11,983 nucleotides of DNA from Streptomyces regalis (GCF_001509475.1 NZ_LLZG01000085.1:1-11983); one strand, 5' to 3'; positions 1-7,794 are shown, counted from the stretch's first letter. Notes: generated by a model from the letters alone, not told the origin. Program-made: numbers and translations.

Positions 1-146
1 TCCGAGATGGGCAGATCCGTTCCACCCCGCACCGCCATGACCTCTTGCTGCACGAGCTGCCGGTGGCACAGATCTGCCGACTCTTCCCAACGCGCCCCGC
101 CCTCGTATCTGGTCGAAGTACCCGTGATCATTGAGTACGTTCACTC
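1..146. other. Left edge, no supported gene
   Basis: All three plus-strand frames contain short open stretches here, but none has recognisable content. One plus frame closes with TGA at 132-134, just before the first gene. On the minus strand an ATG at 38-36 opens a reading frame that leaves the window after 12 codons. A purine-rich AGAGG sits only about two bases upstream of it, too close to be a convincing ribosome binding site. I therefore do not call a gene. Confidence 0.3.
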
Positions 147-818
147 ATGCCCGCGCGCCCCTCCCACAGCACGATGGCCTGCATGACACAGCGACACCAC
201 CGCCCCTCCTGGCTCCGGAACATCTGGAAGGCAACCGCCACAGGACTGCTCGTAACAGGGGTGGTGGACTGCGGCAGGCTCTGGTCCGGAGAGCCGTACC
301 CCGTCGCGGACCCGGTCGCCACGTCCAACCGGCTGGACGGCTACACCCAGACCGCATACGACGCACTCGACCTGCCGAACGCCGAACTGGACAACGACTC
401 GCCCGGAGCAGGCGCGGAGGCCCGCGGTGACGGCTGTCACTACCGCGGACTGCGCCACTTGGGCAAGCAGATCAGCGACAGCCCACCGGGTGTGCCGGGC
501 GTGGTCAGCGTGCACACCGAGTGGGCGCTGAAGGGCGTACCCGAGGCTGAGGCGCTCGCCGCCATGCGACGCGCGCGGGAGGAACTGACCCGGCAGGGCT
601 GGAGGGTCACGGACTCCATGAACAAGCCCTACTGGCGCTATCTCGTACTGAAGCCCTCAGGCTCTGACGACGAGGTTCGCATCTGGACATACCCGCGTGG
701 ACGGCTGAAGGTCGCCGCCTACGCCGATTGCGCCCGCTATCCCCCCGGCACCCGCCTCGACAACCTGGACGCCCCGGTGCTGCCCCGGCAGGTGGCGCCG
801 ACTCAGTTGCGTGGATGA
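147..818 (+). CDS. Predicted membrane-anchored or secreted protein, function unknown
   Basis: The frame encodes 223 residues and I do not recognise the family. The N-terminus is rich in Arg, His and Trp and is followed by a short hydrophobic stretch (about residues 27-38, ATATGLLVTGVV), which suggests a signal peptide or single membrane anchor with the rest outside the cell. A Cys follows the hydrophobic part, but Asp sits just before it, so this is not a usable lipobox. Two further Cys (GDGCHY and ADCARY) could pair in an exported domain. The C-terminal half has alternating hydrophobic strands around RYLVLKPSGSDDEVRIWTY. In-frame ATGs at 147, 174 and 183 all lack a clear Shine-Dalgarno. I kept 147 because third-position G/C bias is already strong from there. 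The start at 183 would give the cleaner basic signal-peptide head (MTQRHHRPSW). The gene is convergent with the 410-aa gene to its right, 214 bases away. Confidence 0.75.
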   Translation: MPARPSHSTMACMTQRHHRPSWLRNIWKATATGLLVTGVVDCGRLWSGEPYPVADPVATSNRLDGYTQTAYDALDLPNAELDNDSPGAGAEARGDGCHYRGLRHLGKQISDSPPGVPGVVSVHTEWALKGVPEAEALAAMRRAREELTRQGWRVTDSMNKPYWRYLVLKPSGSDDEVRIWTYPRGRLKVAAYADCARYPPGTRLDNLDAPVLPRQVAPTQLRG

Positions 819-1032
819 CCTGAGCGCCCAGCACCCGGGTCCGGAGTTGGGCCTTTCCACTCACCCCGGTCTGGGTATCGGTCCCCCTGTTCGACGTGGC
901 CGGAGCATCCCTTCGGACGGCAGTTTCTTGCCGCGCTACGGCCGGCACCGGCACGGTACGGCGGATTCAGGTACACACCGTCGCCTCTGCGCCATGACGG
1001 ACCATCCCGCCCGCCGGGAGGAGAGGCAGTGC
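819..1032. other. Convergent intergenic region
   Basis: These 214 bases lie between two convergent genes, where a bidirectional terminator would be expected. The best candidate I can see is weak: TCCCG and CGGGA arms around a 5-base loop at 1005-1019, close to the end of the minus-strand gene. A GC-rich patch around 940-962 (CCGGCACCGG) is partly self-complementary. Neither is followed by a T-tract, so no terminator is called with confidence. Confidence 0.35.
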
Positions 1033-2265
1033 TCAGGATCTACGGAAGTCCTTCGCGCCCGGGTATCTCACGTGGGTGCAGCCGCGCTGCTTGGTGATGT
1101 CGCCGACGTACGCGCGGAACAGGGAGGACAACGTCTGGGAGCTGAGCATGCTGTCGTAGAGGTAGCTGGAGCTGAGGGTGTGCAAGGCCTGCTTGCCGTC
1201 GCAGACCGAGGAGGCCCACCAGGCACCGCCGCCCTGCCCGGCCGTTCCGGTCGTGATGATCTCGTCCTCGCTGCCAAGGCGGTCGTATCCGACCGTGCGC
1301 GCCTCGGCCCCGAAGTACGAGACGGTGCGCAGCCACAGGGGCGAGTGGGTGCGTGCGCTGCGGGCGTAATCGCGTTTGTCATCGGGCAAGCCCTCGGCGA
1401 TTTGCCCGACCTGGTCGGGGTTGACCGCCAGTAGGCAGCTCTCGACAGGGTTCGCGTCCCGGGCGGGTGTGGCGAGGAAACGGTCGGGCAGTTTGCCTTG
1501 CCCCTGGTGCTTGACGTGCTGGGCGAACCAGCGGCACGAACCGTCCGCCGACTGTGCGGGGCGAAGAGCGGACGCGGTGGGCAACGGGTGGTCGGGCAGG
1601 TCGGGCAGCCGAGTGCGGCAACCGATCCGGTCTGTGAGCCGGTCGGCAGCGGAGCGGGCGACCCGGGCGAGTCGCTGACGGTCTGCTGCGGAGACGTCCT
1701 CGTAGTCGGCGCGGGCAGTGATATGCAGCAGTGTCGGGGGGGCGACGCTGCTGCCGGGTCCACACTCGGCGCGGACGGTGGTGTACCAGTTGCCGTACCA
1801 GCCCAGGATGCCATCGCCCACTGGCTGAGGTTCGGGGCGCCGGTCGGCGACAGCGGTGAAGTCGGAGTTCTTGATGTCGTCACGGTCACTGCCAATGGAG
1901 CCGTAGAAGGGCTCCAGTTGGCTGTCATCACCGATCCAGTTCATCGGCTCGGAGCTGCTGCCCCTCACCACCAGCGTGAACAAGCCCTTCGTCTTTCCGG
2001 GGCCGGGCACCTCGTAGACAGTGCAAGAACTGGGCAACTCGCTCGCATCGAGCCGGTCGTCGTCACCAGGCTGCGCCCGGACCATCCCACCGCGCAGATC
2101 CATCACCGCGGCCGGCGACACGAGCCGATCGCACGCGGCGCTGATCTCACGCTCGCTGGAAGCACGGTCGCGGATGTCATCGACCGTCAGCCAGCCCGCG
2201 TACAGGCTGAGCCCGATTCCGCCCCACGCCGTCCCCCGCCACAGCCTGATCCACCCCGCGCGCAC
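1033..2265 (-). CDS. Single-pass membrane protein with cysteine-bearing exported domain, unknown function
   Basis: The protein has 410 residues. A basic start (MRAGWIRLWR) is followed by one hydrophobic segment at about residues 11-28 and then a long hydrophilic domain with no second membrane segment. This fits a signal-anchor with the bulk outside the membrane. Eight Cys lie in the predicted outer part (contexts AACDR, SSCTV, AECGP, IGCRT, GSCRW, ESCLL, SVCDG, RGCTH), an even number consistent with disulfides. I do not recognise a catalytic motif or a named domain. The start is GTG at 2265: a TAG lies in frame at 2281-2283, so the frame cannot extend further. A G-rich GGGGGTG (2270-2276 on the minus strand) sits just upstream and may act as Shine-Dalgarno. 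High third-position GC over the whole length supports coding on this strand. Long open frames on the other strand (for example 1498-2325) are composition artefacts. Confidence 0.85.
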   Translation of the reverse strand: MRAGWIRLWRGTAWGGIGLSLYAGWLTVDDIRDRASSEREISAACDRLVSPAAVMDLRGGMVRAQPGDDDRLDASELPSSCTVYEVPGPGKTKGLFTLVVRGSSSEPMNWIGDDSQLEPFYGSIGSDRDDIKNSDFTAVADRRPEPQPVGDGILGWYGNWYTTVRAECGPGSSVAPPTLLHITARADYEDVSAADRQRLARVARSAADRLTDRIGCRTRLPDLPDHPLPTASALRPAQSADGSCRWFAQHVKHQGQGKLPDRFLATPARDANPVESCLLAVNPDQVGQIAEGLPDDKRDYARSARTHSPLWLRTVSYFGAEARTVGYDRLGSEDEIITTGTAGQGGGAWWASSVCDGKQALHTLSSSYLYDSMLSSQTLSSLFRAYVGDITKQRGCTHVRYPGAKDFRRS

Positions 2266-2940
2266 CGCACACCCCCGTATCTACCGGTCCGGCGCGAACA
2301 TGGCCGCGCCAAGCACCGAGCGTAAGAGTTCGATCTCGAGTTCATCGACGCGGGGCAGGGGTTGAACCAGGATGTGGCCCGGTAACGGGTCGTGGCCATG
2401 AACCCCGGTTACCCGACCACACACGCTCGAAGTTTTCGCCACCAGCCGGAGCCAATGTCGGGCCGATGCCGGTGGTGCGGCGTTCCGGGGAACTCGAACA
2501 GCTTGCCGTAATCAGTGCAGCGGGCATCACAAGGAGCCACACCCGCGTGGGGCGGTCATGGGCGGAGAGTAGGGGGTGCGCGCCGGGAGGGGGCCCGCAC
2601 ACGGAGCCGGCCGGGGTCGGGCTTGGGCTGGGACCGAAGCATCGTCAAGGCGTCACGGGAGCAGAACAGCCGTGGGCTTTCGCCGAGCGGTCGGCGAAAG
2701 CCCTGAGTGCGGCACGTTCGTAAGCGAAATCCGGAGTGCTTGCGGTGTTCCTGCGGTTGTCGGCCCGATCGGCGGCGGCATGCACAGCGAAAGGGCAGGG
2801 CCATCGGAGCACTTGGTCGTAGTCCAGCTGACATCACCGCCGACATCGAACTGGTGCGGGGAGCTGTCGGCCGCGGAGCCGGAACCGCTCTCCCGCATCG
2901 CGAGCCGGGTGCGCCGCCGCGCGTCCGCCGTATGCCGGGC
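2266..2940. other. Gene-poor stretch of about 675 bases
   Basis: Several open frames cross this stretch on both strands (for example 2576-3163 plus and 2556-3110 minus). Their translations are Arg/Pro/Gly-rich, have no recognisable domain, run into the neighbouring lipoprotein gene and lack good ribosome binding sites. I see no convincing gene and no clear pseudogene. The region holds the perfect hairpin at 2674-2703. Near 2377-2416 two GGTAAC/GGTTACC-containing blocks form an imperfect inverted repeat on either side of the sequence around 2395, of unknown meaning. It may be the decayed remains of a gene, but I cannot name one. Confidence 0.5.
2674..2703. terminator. Perfect 13-bp hairpin, probable terminator
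   Basis: The left arm GGGCTTTCGCCGA (2674-2686) is exactly complementary to the right arm TCGGCGAAAGCCC (2691-2703) across a 4-base loop (GCGG). This is the strongest inverted repeat I found in the window. It lies in gene-poor DNA about 240 bases downstream of the lipoprotein gene stop on the minus strand, so it would end the long minus-strand ESX-like transcript. There is no T-run on either side, which is common for terminators in high-GC actinomycetes. A structural or protein-binding role is the alternative. Confidence 0.55.
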
Positions 2941-3594
2941 CTATACCTCAGGCGGCATCGTGAAACTGCCCGGAAGCCCAGCATTCGACTTGCAGGCGAG
3001 CAGGTCGGCAACAGCTCGACTTGATTCGTACACGATGCGAAGGGCGTCCTCCCGCGCCGCTTCCTCGGGTTCGGATGTCTCATACCTGCTACGGACTTCA
3101 CCACGTACAAGCACGGTGGCTCCGGCGCCCGAAGCGAAATTCTTGCTAGAGCATTCGAAATAAAGCACGCCGACCTTTACACCAGCAAGAGCAGCTTTTG
3201 CCATGCTATATTTTTTAAAAATTGAGGCAACGTTACCCTCTTCTGGGAGCTTGTCAGCAAGTGCAAATCTGACCTGCACCGAGCCGAGCCCCTCTGACCC
3301 TTTATGTGCACCGCAGAAGTCGACCTCATCCCACTCGCTCGCCGTCCCGGTATCGTACAGAGCTACCAAATCATCGGCCGCCCCTTGCGGATTTCCGAGA
3401 TACGCAACCTTCGCGGAATCGGGAATATCAGCGATACGCTTCATGGCCGCTTTGGCCTGCGCGCTCATGATCTTGTCGCAGGTCACCTCCGCAGCACTGG
3501 GTTTTACAGAACGCCCATCATTCGACTCCCCGCCTTGGCAACCGACCGTCAGGAAGATTGCAGCAATCGAGACCGCTGCTATCGCTCTAGGCAT
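2941..3594 (-). CDS. Predicted lipoprotein of the ESX-like locus
   Basis: The chosen ATG gives 217 residues beginning MPRAIAAVSIAAIFLTVGC, a signal peptide with an acceptable lipobox (L-T-V-G-C, Cys19), so the mature protein is probably lipid-anchored outside the membrane. Four more Cys follow (contexts VTCDK, DFCGA, FECSS, LACKS). A longer in-frame start at 3687 exists, but it would bury the signal peptide behind 31 extra residues inside the upstream gene. The start at 3594 has GAGGT 10 bases upstream (3605-3609) and overlaps the stop of the 762-aa gene by 8 bases (ATGCCTAG), implying translational coupling. The middle and C-terminal layout (LYFEC, then a long helix, then a Cys and AGLPG) resembles small lipoproteins I associate with Streptomyces ESX-like loci, but that is memory, not a search. 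GC is clearly low: about 40% over 3181-3240, with ATT TTT AAA AAA TAT as consecutive codons. This suggests later acquisition or relaxed codon selection. The role is unknown; an immunity or anchoring partner of the upstream protein is possible. Confidence 0.86.
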   Translation of the reverse strand: MPRAIAAVSIAAIFLTVGCQGGESNDGRSVKPSAAEVTCDKIMSAQAKAAMKRIADIPDSAKVAYLGNPQGAADDLVALYDTGTASEWDEVDFCGAHKGSEGLGSVQVRFALADKLPEEGNVASIFKKYSMAKAALAGVKVGVLYFECSSKNFASGAGATVLVRGEVRSRYETSEPEEAAREDALRIVYESSRAVADLLACKSNAGLPGSFTMPPEV

Positions 3595-5875
3595 TGGGAA
3601 GCACACCTCGCTGGTTCTCTCCATTGGTTCCCTTCGCATGTCCAGTTTCCAGAGCCTCTTCCAAATCCTGACCGAAATCTCCATCATGCTCGATATGATG
3701 CATTTCCAAGAACCGACTCATCGGAGACATTGCGGCTCCACGACCGGCATCAAAAATCACCTTCCGCTGCTCCTGAATCGTGCTCGAGCTGTCCTGCTTC
3801 CCGGTCTCAGCACTGTCGCCCACCACAGCGCCGATCTGCTGTGTTAGAGCCCCTTGCCCGGCATCCATGAAGACCGGAATGAGCGTGCCCGCCACACCCA
3901 CGGCCGCTACTGGGGGGAGAAACGCTGCGCCCGCAGCAATGGCCACACCTGAACCGAACTTGATCCATTCGGTCTTGGTCTGAAGGCTCTTGTTGTAAGC
4001 CTCATCCTTCGCCAACCCCTCGGCCTGAACCTGATCCGCTCTCGACTGATCGATGATTCCCTGGATCTCCGCGCCGGTGCGCACTATCTCTCGCGTGTGC
4101 GCCTCGTCAATACGGTCTCCGTGAACTTGGGCCTCCAGCCCGCTGGTCGCGTAGATCTGCTGGGCCACGGAGATTTCCGAGTACGCGTCCGGACGCTGCG
4201 CGATCGTGCTCAGGAACTTGATGGCGTTGCCCGATGCGTTCTCCCGCTCGAACTGCATATGCCCGTCGGGATCCTTTGGTGCGAACAGGCTGTCCGCCCT
4301 GTTGTCGTTCAGTGCCCAGTTCAGATCGTCGATGTAGCCAGCGCCCATGCGTCCGAGGCTGTCGGAGATTGGTTCGTTGACGTTCTCCGGATTGCCGTAG
4401 GTCACTACGACCTTTTCCATGATCGCAGCAGAGGTCGCGTCCCGTGACGGCGTGGGTGTCGGGTCGTCATACGCGTACCCCAGAGTGGCCGCTTCCAGAG
4501 CATGACCAAGAGCGTCCGGACCACCGTCACGAGCGTGCGCTGCATCATCACTGCCGGCGTGAGCGAGGCTGTCCGGCGGCCACTCGAATTCCTTCTTCGT
4601 CAGCTCGTCGTAGTAGTTGTAGTCGAGCTGGGCGTCCTTCTTTACGGTGCCGTCCTCGTTGTACACCGTCGGCTTCATGTCGTCGGAGAAGAACTGCTTT
4701 GCAGCTTCGGGACTGTGTCCGAGTCCCTCCAGCACGCTGGTGAGCGGGTCGTATCCCGCCCCGGCCTTCCCTGACGGGTTGTAACCCCAGTCGAGGTCGG
4801 ATCCGGGGATGTCGGGCTTGCTGCTCATGAACCGATACGGGTCCTCGCGATGCAGCTGGACGACGTGCTCAGCGATGGGGTTGATGAACCGCGCGTCATA
4901 GTTGCCATAACGCAGGATTCCGCCCAAGACCTGATAGCCGTACGGTGCACTGCTGCCACCGGGATAGAGCTGGAGCTGCTGCGTGCCCAGCTTGCGGAAC
5001 TCCGTCGCCCAGTTCCCCGGCAGGTGCGACTTGTTGTCGAGGTCGGTCGCCGAGGCCAGAGCCACACCCATGTTCCGCTGGAGCTGCCGGGCGAGGGCAA
5101 GCCGCTGCTTGTCGTCTCCGACCGTGCCGTCGAGCGACATGCGGCCGTAGAACTCCAGCGCCTCCTTCGGTCCGCCGAACGACTTGTAGAAGTCCGTGGA
5201 GAAGTCTGCATCCTTGGCGTTGAACCTCATGATGGAGTTCAACTCCATGTATTGCTTGTCGCTCATCTTCGGGCCGAGTTTGGCCAGTTCGGCAGCGCGC
5301 TCGGCTTGGGCGTCGTGGAGATTCTCGTACGACCTGTGACCGGCGTTGTGCTTGTCGCCACCGTGGCTCTTGCGCAGGGCGCGGGCGACCGACGCGTCGA
5401 TCTCCGCGGCGTGGGCGAGGATCCGGTTGATCCGATTCTCCAGCTCCTGCTTGGCGTCGAGCTGTTCCTGGGTGCGTTCGTCGCTGTCGCCGCGGATGTG
5501 CCGAAAGAAGCAGCGGACCTTGCCCTCGCCGATGTCCTGGACGCTGATCCCGAGGTTCGGGGCGTCCGTTTCCACTGCGGTCCTGATCTGCTTCTGCAGT
5601 GAGACGAGTTCGGTGTGAGCGTCGGCGAGTACTTGGTGGATGCTGCTCGCCTCGGTGTGGAGGTCCGCGATCTCTTTCGTGGTCTTGGTGACGAAGCCCC
5701 GCGTGACGGTGGCGTCCAGCCCGGCCCACCGGGCTTGGTCGGACTTGGCCTGCATGCCCTTCCGAGCGTCCTCCGCCCGGGCCTTGAGGCCGTCGACGGT
5801 GTCCTTCCAGTCGGAGACCGCCGTGCCGAGCTTGCCGAGATCGACCTCGGACAGGTCCAGGTACGTGAAAGCCAT
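3587..5875 (-). CDS. Large WXG-like putative type VII secretion substrate (762 aa)
   Basis: The N-terminal ~105 residues are almost all helical heptad-type sequence with a W-A-G motif at residues 50-52 (ARWAGLD), the layout of a WXG100/LXG-like ESX head. A second charged helical region follows at about 135-205. The central part (about 205-600) has motifs such as DFYKSFGGPKEALEFYGRM and ISDSLGRMGAGYIDDLNWAL, which I associate with large uncharacterised Streptomyces proteins (possibly the DUF6571 group; unchecked). A hydrophobic segment (about 640-668, GVAIAAGAAFLPPVAAVGV) precedes a ~95-residue hydrophilic tail containing MHHIEHD. No nuclease, ADP-ribosyltransferase or peptidase motif is evident. 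AGGGGAC (5882-5888) lies 6 bases before the ATG and overlaps the stop of the preceding WXG-like gene (gap 11 bases), so the two are probably co-expressed and may form a partner pair. GC falls to about 45-55% over the last ~65 codons. The stop overlaps the lipoprotein start. Secretion and effector roles are inferred. Confidence 0.9.
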   Translation of the reverse strand: MAFTYLDLSEVDLGKLGTAVSDWKDTVDGLKARAEDARKGMQAKSDQARWAGLDATVTRGFVTKTTKEIADLHTEASSIHQVLADAHTELVSLQKQIRTAVETDAPNLGISVQDIGEGKVRCFFRHIRGDSDERTQEQLDAKQELENRINRILAHAAEIDASVARALRKSHGGDKHNAGHRSYENLHDAQAERAAELAKLGPKMSDKQYMELNSIMRFNAKDADFSTDFYKSFGGPKEALEFYGRMSLDGTVGDDKQRLALARQLQRNMGVALASATDLDNKSHLPGNWATEFRKLGTQQLQLYPGGSSAPYGYQVLGGILRYGNYDARFINPIAEHVVQLHREDPYRFMSSKPDIPGSDLDWGYNPSGKAGAGYDPLTSVLEGLGHSPEAAKQFFSDDMKPTVYNEDGTVKKDAQLDYNYYDELTKKEFEWPPDSLAHAGSDDAAHARDGGPDALGHALEAATLGYAYDDPTPTPSRDATSAAIMEKVVVTYGNPENVNEPISDSLGRMGAGYIDDLNWALNDNRADSLFAPKDPDGHMQFERENASGNAIKFLSTIAQRPDAYSEISVAQQIYATSGLEAQVHGDRIDEAHTREIVRTGAEIQGIIDQSRADQVQAEGLAKDEAYNKSLQTKTEWIKFGSGVAIAAGAAFLPPVAAVGVAGTLIPVFMDAGQGALTQQIGAVVGDSAETGKQDSSSTIQEQRKVIFDAGRGAAMSPMSRFLEMHHIEHDGDFGQDLEEALETGHAKGTNGENQRGVLPNA
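3605..3609 (-). promoter_or_regulatory. Ribosome binding site deciding the lipoprotein start
   Basis: GAGGT on the minus strand lies 10 bases before the ATG at 3594 and inside the coding sequence of the upstream 762-aa gene. With the 8-base stop/start overlap it supports reinitiation by ribosomes finishing the upstream gene, and it argues against the longer start at 3687. Confidence 0.6.
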
Positions 5876-5886
5876 CGCCGCGTCCC

Positions 5887-6363
5887 CTACTTGAAGTACT
5901 TGCTGATCTCGGACACGGGCACGGCAGAGCCGTCGTCACGGCTGATCACGGCCGCGACCTTTGCATCCTCCGACGCGTGCAGCTTCTTGCTGTAGTCGAG
6001 GTGGTTGGAGATATGCGCGCAGGCCTGGAGTACGGACTTGACCTGGGAGGTCCAGATCTCGACAGTCGTCTCCAGGGCGCCGCCCATCGCGAAATTGTGG
6101 GCCTTCAGGGTGGTGGCGGCCTGTGTCGTGGAACCGGCGCCTTCCTTGCTCGCGCCCGCGCCCGCGATATCCGCCTCCCTACGGAGGCCCTCGTAGAGGG
6201 TGAAGGCGTCATGGCCGACGGCACCGAGGTCGTCCTGGTTCACCACCAGGTCACCGCCTCCGCCACTCCCGCCACTCTCCGCAGGCAGCTGGTTAAGTTG
6301 CATCTGCGTCGAGCGGCGCTGCGCCGCCTCAGCTTTGAGTTGCTCCCACTCGTCCCAAGCCAT
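5887..6363 (-). CDS. Small WXG-like protein, probable ESX partner
   Basis: The protein has 158 residues. A short amphipathic N-terminus (MAWDEWEQLKAEAAQRR) and a Gly/Ser linker (residues 31-37) lead into two helices. These are roughly 42-70 (QDDLGAVGHDAFTLYEGLRR) and 85-128 (up to VLQACAHISNHLDYSKK), joined by an Ala/Gly/Thr turn. The size and helix-turn-helix layout match the WXG100 superfamily, but the central motif is degenerate (IWTSQ rather than W-x-G) and I see no Y-x-x-x-D/E signal after the second helix. A lone Cys115 is present. The start is well supported: AAGGAGG (6374-6380) lies 10 bases before the ATG at 6363. The 762-aa gene begins 11 bases after the stop, and small partner first, large partner second is a common ESX order. 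A 172-base gap separates this gene from the mycosin gene, so it may have its own promoter. Confidence 0.9.
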   Translation of the reverse strand: MAWDEWEQLKAEAAQRRSTQMQLNQLPAESGGSGGGGDLVVNQDDLGAVGHDAFTLYEGLRREADIAGAGASKEGAGSTTQAATTLKAHNFAMGGALETTVEIWTSQVKSVLQACAHISNHLDYSKKLHASEDAKVAAVISRDDGSAVPVSEISKYFK

Positions 6364-6535
6364 TCCCCCGCACCCTCCTTGGTCCCCGTGACGCGACAGC
6401 CAGCAACGACTGGCCGCAGTGACCGCGCCCAGAGCTGCAACCTATCAACGTGCTGTTGCGATAGATCACTTGAACGACAGCACATGCATCAATGCTTCAC
6501 GCTTGCACCGCCCGATTCACCCCTCTGGATCTGCC
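6364..6535 (-). promoter_or_regulatory. Intergenic gap, likely promoter region of second ESX-like unit
   Basis: This 172-base gap between the mycosin stop and the next minus-strand start is the only sizeable one inside the ESX-like locus. It carries a strong Shine-Dalgarno (6374-6380) and an inverted repeat at 6442-6464: arms CTATC and GATAG with inner AAC/GTT pairing around GTGCT and a two-base bulge. It is comparatively AT-rich around 6440-6510. I could not find a -35/-10 pair with good spacing, so the promoter is inferred from layout. The inverted repeat could be an operator or the end of the upstream transcript. Confidence 0.4.
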
Positions 6536-7783
6536 TTACTGCCCGATGAACGTCGTGTTGCGGCGCCGGGCGCGCACTACAGGGATGGCGAATGCAGCAC
6601 CCAGCAGAGCGGCAGCACCTACACCCAGCGTGATCCAGAGAGCCGTGTCGCTGTCATCGTCGCGTGCGGGGACGGCGGCGGACTGCTTGTCTTCCTCGAC
6701 CTCGTTTCCGGCGGGCTCAGAGGGCTTCGAAGACGGAGACATGGGCTCTGCGGCGGCAAGGTCCGGGAGAGGGTACTCGTCGGCCGGGCCGGGATCGCCT
6801 GGGGTCTTCAGGGCGATCCGGGGACGAACAACTCCGTAGCCGATGTGGTCGTTTCGCTTGGCGCCGCTTGTGGGGCCGGCGGCGGTGTTGAGCATGACCC
6901 GGAGGACCTGGTTGTTGGTCCAGTCAGGGTGCTTCGACCAGATGAGGGCTGCGCTGGCGGAGGCAAGGGCGGTGGCGCCACTTGTGCCATGGGCCTCGCA
7001 CAGGCCTGTCTCGATGCCGCACGCGTGGACCAAATCGGTACCTGGAGCAGCCAGGTCCACCTGGGGGCCGTACTGGGATTCGGCGGTTTTTCGGAGGTCT
7101 TGGCCAACTGCTCCCACTCCGACGACCCCTGGAGTGGCAGCGGGGTATTCGACCGGGTTCCCTTCATCGCCGCTATTCCCCACGGCAGCAAATACCAGAG
7201 AGCCCTTATCAAGTGCGTACGAAACGGCATCGGTCAACTGCTTTGAGCCAGCTCGGGATCCCAAGGAGATGTTGATGACCCGCGCGCCCGAGTCGACTGC
7301 GTAGCGAATGGCAGAGCTGGCAGCTTGGTTGAACTCTTTCGTATGGCGGGGGGCGTTTAGGCCGTGATCTGGCATTCGGATAGGCAGAATCTTTACCCCG
7401 GGGGCGAGTCCGAAGGCTCCGTCCCCGCCACCGCTCCTTCCTGTTCCCGCAATCAAGCCGGCCATACCCGTGCCGTGACCGTCGTAGTCAGTGTGCTCAT
7501 CACCCCGAGTCCCTACCGCCAAATCCCTCCCAAGAAGTACTTGACCCACCAGGTCGGGGTTCTTGTCATCGACCCCACTGTCGATAACCGCGACGGTGAC
7601 TCCCTCGCCCTTGGTGGCCTTCCACATCTCCTCCGCCTTCATGGCGGTCAAGTGCCACTGCCGGGAACGGATGGACTCCGCGTGGGATGGCGTCGTGGCG
7701 ATGCCCACCAGCAGGGCTGCCAGTACTCCCGGCAGCAGGGTCCTGTGAGCGAGACACTGCATTTTGCGGGTGGGCATGGGCAT
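6536..7783 (-). CDS. Mycosin-like S8 subtilase of type VII secretion locus
   Basis: The chosen start gives a 415-residue subtilisin-family serine protease. It has an N-terminal signal peptide (about 1-35, ending TPSHA), a subtilase domain (about 42-320), a Pro/Ser/Glu-rich linker, a C-terminal membrane helix (about 380-403) and a basic RARRR tail. That is the mycosin (MycP) layout, with the protease domain held outside the membrane. Catalytic residues are visible: Asp68 (VAVIDSG), His103 (DGHGTGMAGL), oxyanion Asn203 (AVGNSGD) and Ser268 (HGTSGAT). Cys255 and Cys262 flank a short loop before the Ser and could form a disulfide. Mycosins are core parts of mycobacterial ESX systems; ESX-1 MycP1 cleaves the substrate EspB, so neighbours here are candidate substrates. 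The frame stays open to 8257, but the upstream part lies inside the PG-rich gene. TAAGGA (7795-7800) lies 11 bases before the ATG at 7783, in the 22-base gap after that gene. The protein is full length with no missing residue. Confidence 0.94.
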   Translation of the reverse strand: MPMPTRKMQCLAHRTLLPGVLAALLVGIATTPSHAESIRSRQWHLTAMKAEEMWKATKGEGVTVAVIDSGVDDKNPDLVGQVLLGRDLAVGTRGDEHTDYDGHGTGMAGLIAGTGRSGGGDGAFGLAPGVKILPIRMPDHGLNAPRHTKEFNQAASSAIRYAVDSGARVINISLGSRAGSKQLTDAVSYALDKGSLVFAAVGNSGDEGNPVEYPAATPGVVGVGAVGQDLRKTAESQYGPQVDLAAPGTDLVHACGIETGLCEAHGTSGATALASASAALIWSKHPDWTNNQVLRVMLNTAAGPTSGAKRNDHIGYGVVRPRIALKTPGDPGPADEYPLPDLAAAEPMSPSSKPSEPAGNEVEEDKQSAAVPARDDDSDTALWITLGVGAAALLGAAFAIPVVRARRRNTTFIGQ

Positions 7784-7794
7784 TTCTTTTGCGG

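Noticed and set aside
1498..2325. A 275-residue plus-strand frame opposite the 410-aa gene
   Set aside because: The minus-strand frame is longer, starts with a basic signal-anchor and has regular Cys spacing. The plus frame reads as random Ala/Gly/Arg-rich sequence.
2653..2898. Possible DUF397-like small protein on the minus strand
   Set aside because: A CSDGPAL segment briefly suggested DUF397, but the characteristic GGNNCVEV-type and C-terminal helix patterns are absent. The hairpin at 2674-2703 lies inside the frame.
3208..3220. T/A run taken as a rho-independent terminator tail
   Set aside because: It lies in the middle of the lipoprotein gene and has no GC-rich stem beside it.
4850..5939. 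Open frames on both strands overlapping the 762-aa gene
   Set aside because: The 762-aa frame has the helical WAG head, a good ribosome binding site and a tight fit to its neighbours. The others are composition artefacts, and the minus-strand alternative is Arg/Gly/Pro-rich.
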